From Carnegiea gigantea (Eukaryota; Streptophyta; Magnoliopsida; Caryophyllales; Cactaceae): a stretch of 64,000 nucleotides of DNA. A program made the position numbers and the translations under genes. Location: contig JAKOGI010001958.1 of assembly GCA_029747015.1 (NCBI GenBank), positions 1 through 64,000 of the forward strand, given 5' to 3'. The notes under the pieces are model-generated. The model saw only the letters and a program-made list of their open reading frames with translations. It was not told where the DNA came from and made no database searches. Of the stretch, positions 58,191-64,000 are shown in pieces; positions within the stretch are counted from its first letter, which is position 1, and the number at the start of each line of letters is the position of its first letter.

Positions 58191-58275
58191 TATATATATT
58201 TACGAGCTTATCATATATATATATATAATATATATATATGTATACCGTAAATATTATTATAGATATATGCATACG
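58191..58275. repeat. Short TA-rich tract
   Basis: About 70 bp of TATATA with interruptions at the junction between minus-strand protease and plus-strand promoter. A third example of a viral breakpoint in TA sequence. Confidence 0.85.
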
Positions 58276-58825
58276 TAAAATCATCTAAACCCATTGAATA
58301 TTCATAGACGTTAGGACATCATTCAAGCATACTGTCACGACAGCTCATCAAACATGTTCGCGACAGTCATCTACAATAATTCAAGAATAGTCCAAGGGTC
58401 CATTATTACTCAGCACTGTTCCACTTTTGACGTGGCTCCAGTCCAAGTTCAACACAAAGCAACACAATTCAAGAATAGTCCAAGGTCCATTATTACTAAG
58501 CACCTTGTCGCACTTTTGACGTGGCTCCAGTCCACGTTCAAACAAAATCAGCACAATAATTCAAGATGCCGGGTTAGCAATATCAACCAAAGACTCTAAT
58601 CTTTGCGTTCACTGTTTACCTTTAATTCCATGTTGTATTCTATAAATAGACACTCCATAACGCTGCATTTAAGGGAGAACGAACAATAAGAATCAATCAC
58701 TAAGAAAACTTGTACTATCCTCCTCCTTCTTCTCAAAAAAATTCCTGTACTCCATCTCCAAACCTTGTTATCAAGTTTATTAATTCAAATCAAAGTAAGC
58801 TTTATTTCATTCTCTTATTATATAT
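58276..58825 (+). promoter_or_regulatory. Older-lineage promoter and leader, plus orientation
   Basis: A partly duplicated module (CAAGAATAGTCCAAGG...CTTTTGACGTGGCTCCAGTCC) occurs at 58383-58443 and 58471-58531. It carries a TGACG element typical of caulimovirid promoters. A TATA box TCTATAAATA lies at 58639-58648. The leader follows with a GTAAGC site that looks like a 5' splice site (58794), then the TA repeat. Confidence 0.75.
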
Positions 58826-59052
58826 ATATAGATAATGAGATATATAATATATACGATATATATATATATAGTATGATATATATATATATAGATTTATATA
58901 TATATATATATTACACAAGTATATATATTATATATAGATATATATATATACACACACATAATATATATATATATGCCACAAAACAGATATATACATATAT
59001 ACATAGATATCACACACACACACACACACACACCCCACAACACAAACAACAC

Positions 59053-59084
<32 letters not shown>

Positions 59085-59433
59085 GATATATATAATATCC
59101 ATACATACATACATACATATATAATATAATATATATATATATATATATATAATATATAATATATATATATATATACATATGACATATATATATATAAGAT
59201 ATATATATATTCTATCTATATATATATATATACATACTATATATCTATATATATAGTATCTCTATACATACATAATTACAACATACATATATAATATATA
59301 ATATATATAGTACTATATTATATATAATATATGTCTAGATATTTATATATAAGATTACACATACCATATGCATCTATCCTCTGTATATATGTGTGTGTGT
59401 GTGTGATGTTGGCATATATATATATTTATATAG

Positions 59434-59480
<47 letters not shown>

Positions 59481-59709
59481 TATATATATAGCCTTATTTA
59501 TATATGTATGTATGCATGTATGTATGTATGTATGTATGTATACATATACATATATGTATACATACATATAATACATATATAGTATACATCAGACATACAA
59601 GAGATATATAGATATATATATATATATATAGATACAAACACATACATACATATATATATAATATATAATATTTATATATATATATATATAATAATATTAT
59701 ATATATATA
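58826..59709. repeat. Compound TA/CA/GTAT microsatellite
   Basis: Mostly (TA)n, with (CA)n near 59011-59032, (CATA)n near 59099-59117, (GT)n near 59389-59404 and (GTAT)n near 59505-59540. No gene is supported; frames inside are repeat artefacts. Confidence 0.96.
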
Positions 59710-60614
59710 ACTGGATAAAGTTGGGGAGTAGAGTACAGGATTTTTTGAGAGAAGGAGGAGGAGTAGTACAAGTAATTCTAATTGTTGGTTCGATGTTGGT
59801 TTTCTGTTGTGGTCTCCTTAATGCAGCGTTATGGAGTGTCTATTTATAGAATACAACATGGAATTAAAGGTAAACAAGTGGACGATAAAGATTGAGTCTT
59901 GTGTTGATAATTGCTGCCGACAATCTTGAATTATTGTTGCTTTGTGTTGAACTTGGACTGGAGCCACGTCAAAAGTAGAACAGTGCTGAGTAATAATGGA
60001 CCTTGGATTATTCTTGAATTATTGTCCCCTTTGGAACAGTATTTTCAATAATTGCGGATGAGCTGTCCTGAACAGTGTGTGATGAGCCGTCGTGAACAAT
60101 ATGCTTGAATGATTGTCCTAACGTCTTGAACTGTTTGGTGTGCTGAGTCACAGTTTTGCATTATTGCGTGCCGTGTTGAACTGTCTTTTGATGAGGATGA
60201 GTCATCAGGCAAAATTGAATTGAAAGTTGACACGTTGAATGATTTTAATAATTGCTAGCTAGCTTTTGTTGAATCATTCTTCTTTGTCGTGCAAGGTGGA
60301 TAGTGAATTGATTGTCCTTTGATCATGTGTAGACTTTAAATTATTCAATGAATTGAACTTGGCCAAGTGGATGGCTTGAGTGATAATGAAACTTTGGTCA
60401 CGTGGAAGGACTTGAATGCTTGTATGCATGATTATGGAATCGAATGGAATCCTGCAAAATAAAAACTACGTAAAGAAATAATGGCCCTTACTTTTGCTAA
60501 AGGCCGTGACCTTTGCGGGCTCTTTTCTTGATTTTGTTTTGGTAATTGTCTTTTGTTCTTTTTCTTTTTTTTTCTTTTTTTTTTTTGAATAATGACGAGG
60601 AGTAGAAAATCTAC
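59710..60614 (-). promoter_or_regulatory. Older-lineage intergenic region after ORF2B
   Basis: Leader start at 59710-59800. TATA TCTATAAATA (minus) at 59841-59850. The CCACGTCAAAAG element is near 59965. A conserved block GGCCCTTACTTTTGC...GGCTCTTTT is at about 60482-60528. An interrupted A-rich tract (about 60551-60586 on the coding strand) follows the ORF2B region. Confidence 0.75.
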
Positions 60615-61312
60615 TCAATGGTCATAAGGATCTGGCGCACAAGGATTATCCCATGTAACAAAGGATGAATTGATCAGGGAGTAATTAGTAGCGAAAATGG
60701 AAATAATCATCTTGTAGATATTTGCACCGTAGATCATATGGTGCGTGAATAAGACAGGAAGCATCGATTTGGAATAAATAGTGTAATGGTATGAGGACTT
60801 GAGTATGACTTTGATCGACTGGACAAATATAAACATCAGGGAACATTTTTGAAACAAGTTTGAAAATATGAGGTTCAAAAGCGGTCCAATATTCAAGCTG
60901 TCTGTGGAACCATTTGAAATAATTAATATACCCAGTAGACATAACGATGAGAACTGGATGATTGTTGACATCTTGAACAAGCGTTTGATAGGCTTTAATG
61001 AGTTTGAGATAACTGTAAAATGATATTTCAGAGGAATTATACCAGTCTTGATAATCAATGAAGATAAAATAGGAGTGGTTCATGTGGAAAATTTGGTAAT
61101 TGAATGGAATTGGAGTCATTGATTAGGTTTTTACCTTTGTCGTTATTGTCCATGGTGAGATATGTATGAAAATGTTTTGATAGTTCAGAAGAAAATATTT
61201 GAGTGGACGATGAAGGATGTTGAATTGAGGCTTGAGGGATTTTGTTGGATTGTGAACTTTGAAATTGAGTTGGATCAGGGACTGCATAGGGAAGATGGGT
61301 TTGAGTATTCAT
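60615..61312 (-). pseudogene. Older-lineage ORF2B with a DPY tail, frameshifted
   Basis: The N-terminal part from 61312 contains MDNNDKGKNL and PHEPLLFYL. A frameshift near 61060-61119 follows. The core then reads FIDYQDWYNSSEISFYSYLK, HPVLIVMSTG and FPDVYICPVDQ, and ends at 60685. Downstream in another frame lies a short tail ending DPYDH at 60615, close to the ORF2A end DPYDY. It is clearly homologous to young ORF2B yet well diverged, so it belongs to a separate virus lineage. Function unknown. Confidence 0.8.
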
Positions 61313-61463
61313 GGTAAAGGACTGAGATATTTGAAGTGTTGATGGCGGAAAATAAATGATGGTTGTTAGAATAGGGAAAATGCTTTGTCAAGGTGTTAAA
61401 GACTTATTTTGCTCAAAAACCTTTTGAAAAAATAGTTTTGGAAATACATTGAATGGGTGTAGG

Positions 61464-61859
61464 CTAGATGATTTGATATTGGCCTATGTAGGTATTAAGT
61501 ATTCTAAGATTGGTTTGCCAATAATCTATGGTTTTTTTTAAATCATGATGCTGGCAAGCTAATTGATGATACTCATGTAACCATTTTGTATAAAAGTTTT
61601 TAAACTCTATTGAGGCTATATGATTGCGTAAGCTAATGGTTAATTCTTCAGGTTGTTTATTTATTTCTTGTAATTCCTTTAGATCATTATTGAGTGGTTG
61701 AATGAGGTCACGTTGTTCTAATTTATACCAGTATTTTGGATTATTACATTCAATTACATTAATTTGCTTTGTTATTGAAGCATTTTGTAATAAAGGTAAA
61801 TCGTTTTGATCAATAGAATTGACAAATTTGAATGATATTGTAGTTTCCATAATTTCCAA
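61464..61859 (-). CDS. 131-codon frame: protease C-terminal flank plus coil, older lineage
   Basis: It starts MEIMETTISFKFVNSIDQ and includes LQNASITKQINVIE, which aligns with the post-protease segment of young ORF1 (ITFPFLTS... and SSIFKQINCLQ). The rest is polar and helical in look (NDLKELQEINKQPEEL). It sits directly after a leader, with MP, CP and the protease core removed, and before ORF2B; no RT or RNase H lies between. It may be a remnant of ORF1 rather than a gene. Confidence 0.55.
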   Translation of the reverse strand: MEIMETTISFKFVNSIDQNDLPLLQNASITKQINVIECNNPKYWYKLEQRDLIQPLNNDLKELQEINKQPEELTISLRNHIASIEFKNFYTKWLHEYHQLACQHHDLKKTIDYWQTNLRILNTYIGQYQII

Positions 61860-61879
61860 GGATGCACATCAATTTGACG

Positions 61880-62834
61880 CAAAAAACGAATTTGAAAATA
61901 ACAGAATTGAAATGAGAAAAGGAGATGAATAAAACTTACTTTGATTTGAATTAATAAACTTGATACGAGGTTGGGAGATGGAGTACAGGATTTTTTGAGA
62001 GAAGGAGGAGGAGTAGTACAAGTAATTCGAACTGTTGGCTCTGCCTAATGCAGCGTTATGGAGTGTCTATTTATAGAATACAACATGGAATTAAAGGTAA
62101 ACAAGTGGACGATAAAGATTGAGTCTTATGTTGATAATTGCTGCCGACAATCTTGAATTATTGTTGCTTTGTGTTGAACTTGGACTGGAGCCACGTCAAA
62201 AGTAGAACAGTGCTGAGTGCAAAAGTGGAACAGTGCTGAGTAATAATGGACCTTGGACTATTCTTGAATTATTGTAGATAAGCTGTCCCGAACAACGTTT
62301 GATGAGCTGTCGTGAACAGTAGGCTTGAATGATTGTTCTGACGTCTTGAACTGTTTGGGGTGGTGGGTCATGATTTTGCATAATTACTTGCTTGGTTGAG
62401 TTATTGCGTGCCGTGTTGAACTTACTGGTTGAGTCATTGTGTGCCGTATTGAAATGTCTTTCAACGATGATGAGTCATCAGGCAAAATTGAATTGAAAGT
62501 TGACACGTTGAATGACCTTAATAATTGCTAGCTATCTTTGTTGAATCATTCTTCTTTGTCGTGCGAGGTAGATAGTGAATTGATTGTCCTTTGATCATGT
62601 GTAGACTTTGAATTATTCAATGAATTGAACTTGGCCAAGTGGATGGCTTGAGTGATAATGGAACTTTGGTCACGTGGAAGGACTTGAATGCTTGTATGCA
62701 TGATTATGGAATCGGATGGAATCCTACAAAACAAAAACTACATAAAGAAATAATGGCCCTTACTTTTGCCAAAGGCCGTGACCTTTGCGGGCTCTTTTCT
62801 TGATTTTGTTTTGGTAATTGTCATTTGTTCACTC
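61880..62834 (-). promoter_or_regulatory. Older-lineage intergenic region and leader
   Basis: TATA TCTATAAATA (minus) at 62068-62077. The leader at 61880-62050 has a GTAAG site. A locally duplicated GTGGAACAGTGCTGAGT element lies at 62205-62240. The conserved GGCCCTTACTTTTGCCAAAG block is at 62755-62774. No PBS is visible between promoter and the 131-codon frame. Confidence 0.75.
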
Positions 62835-62847
62835 TTTTTTTTTTTTT
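62835..62847 (-). repeat. A13 tract after older ORF2A
   Basis: 13 adenines on the coding strand, about 33 nt after the ORF2A stop (62881). Same position as the tracts at 31625 and 54575. Confidence 0.55.
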
Positions 62848-62880
62848 GAATAATAACGAGAAGTAGAAGTAGAAGGTTAC

Positions 62881-64000
62881 TTAGTAGTCATAAGGGTCTT
62901 GAGCACAGGGACCGCCCCATGGATCATAATCAGAATGATCCGAGGATGCGGGTGAATTGGAGGAAGCCGCTTTGGATAATAATAATTGTTTTTGTTTTTT
63001 GAGTAATTTGATTTCTCGCTTGAGTAATTGGAGTTCATCAAGCTCATTGGATGAGGTAGCTTTGCCTGTCTCATTGGATGAGGTAGCTTTGCCTGTGTCT
63101 TTTGAGGACTGTTCTTGCTTCTTTTGAGGGGTTGAGGGTTTGGTTGGAATCATTGATTGTGGTGTATGCAGCAGTTTTGCTTGAATAGTGTCTAAGGAAC
63201 AAAACTTGTTAACAGCAAATTTTTCCCACCATTTGATCTTATAGTCCCTGACGAGAGAGAATGATGCCGGTGGTGGATAATATTGCATAATACTGAAGGA
63301 CCAACAAAAAATCCATGGGATACCGAATTTCTTGTGGAATAGGATTTCTGTGAGGTTCAGAGGATTTGTGGCGTAGGTGGAATAAAATTGAAATGAGTTT
63401 TTGACTTCTTCTGGCCATATGATTTGCAGACTACCATAGATAGTCCACCATTCATAAAACCATAATGGAAAGGTAATTTTAGGTCTTGTATCAAAACTGA
63501 TGAACCAAGAATGATTGAATGGTCGGTAGAGAAGTATTTCATACCAAGCATTTTGATAATCAATATAGTGATAACCTGACGGATTGAATGGAACAGAAAA
63601 GGATTTGGTAGTATATGTAGTAGGCCAGTCTTTTCCTGTAAGAACTTTGAGGATACGACATTTGGAATAGGCTATAAAATTTGGTGTATGTTTATCGGGA
63701 ATGTGTTCTATTTCGACAGATTTTGAATCAACCAGGATAAGTTCATAAAATTGTCGTGTTTTGAATGGAGAATCAGGAATATGGTAGCATTCTGGAAGAA
63801 ACGTAGCTTTGACTAATTTATTGAGTTCAAGAAGAGATTGGGGTTCTCGGTATTTAGTATAGGCAACCGGATTGTGTATTGGTTTGGTGAAATATTTGGA
63901 TGGATCGAAAGAAGACGTTTGAGTAGGAGATGCAGGAGGTTTGATTGAGGCGTGAGCATAGGATAATGGAGGAAAATCTACAGAAGGTAAGGTTTGGAAC
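62881..64000 (-). pseudogene. Older-lineage ORF2A, partial at window edge
   Basis: The C-terminal half is the best preserved older ORF2A. From 63288 it is open to DPYDY at 62881 with YKIKWWEKF, a Gln/Lys/Ser-rich region and a direct repeat KATSSNE. The upstream part (63300-64000) is readable in shifting frames (DYQNAWYE, WFISF near 63500-63560). Its start lies beyond the window. Head-to-tail with the ORF2B unit to its left, it shows that A- and B-type units of the older lineage were also integrated together. Confidence 0.76.

Larger units (their letters stand above)
58276..60240. repeat. Inverted promoter copies flanking the second microsatellite
   Basis: The plus copy (58276-58825) and the minus copy (about 59710-60240) carry the same promoter and leader start. 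They converge on the microsatellite. This repeats the design of the palindrome at 53215-53765, but with the centre replaced by TA/CA/GTAT repeats. Confidence 0.78.

Noticed and set aside
58354..58599. 81-codon frame in the older promoter
   Set aside because: It covers duplicated TGACG-type promoter modules and is not kept in the other promoter copies.

Overview
This is a flowering-plant nuclear window built almost entirely of endogenous pararetrovirus (Caulimoviridae) DNA. The closest fit I recognise is a florendovirus-like virus. The evidence is a 30K-type movement protein (MP), a capsid region (CP) ending in a CCHC knuckle, an aspartic protease (AP) with DSGA, a reverse transcriptase (RT) with YIDD, RNase H (RH), no integrase, no long terminal repeats, and a primer-binding site (PBS) complementary to plant initiator tRNA-Met (TGGTATCAGAGCC). 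There is also a second ORF of unknown function. I could not find one convincing host gene. The sequence does not tell me the host species.

Layout. A younger lineage fills 1-48305 in four blocks of alternating orientation: minus 1-14330 (units U1-U4), plus 14476-22003 (U5), minus 22038-33819 (U6-U8) and plus 33820-48305 (U9-U11). Within blocks the units run head to tail, as expected from concatemers or rearranged multimers; the best-preserved tandem (U9-U10-U11) has a period of about 6.53 kb. Block boundaries carry short patches copied from elsewhere in the virus. U11 stops abruptly in a 0.9 kb TA-rich microsatellite (48306-49212). Beyond it, 49230-64000 is an older, more divergent and more decayed lineage of the same kind of virus, again in several orientations, with a second TA/CA/GTAT microsatellite (58826-59709) flanked by inverted copies of its promoter and leader.

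Genes. ORF1 is a polyprotein in the order MP-CP-CCHC-AP-RT-RH. Two alternative second ORFs exist. ORF2A (about 400 aa, starts MSGNKP, rich in W and F) and ORF2B (about 216 aa, starts MSSS). In the young lineage every unit that carries AP, RH and ORF2A lacks RT. The gap is clean and in frame, and the RH frame runs straight into ORF2A. The two units that carry RT (U5, U8) carry ORF2B instead, in a different frame. Both second ORFs occur in the older lineage too. ORF2A and ORF2B share a short DKGK start motif, and a piece of the ORF2A tail follows ORF2B in U5 and in the older ORF2B copy. This pattern is best explained by a two-component (bipartite) pararetrovirus whose second-ORF cassette was swapped between components, and it is the main discovery of the window.

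State and control. Every ORF1 and nearly every ORF2 is broken by stops, frameshifts or deletions; ORF2B of U8 and the last 354 codons of ORF2A in U3 are open. Each intergenic region has the same plan: a palindrome-rich block, a TATA box (CTCTATTTAA in the young lineage, TCTATAAATA in the old), an AATAAA signal about 220-250 nt downstream, then the PBS and a leader with a three-codon upstream ORF just before the ORF1 AUG. Head-to-head blocks would give long double-stranded RNA if transcribed, so the locus is a plausible source of small RNAs against related viruses (inference).
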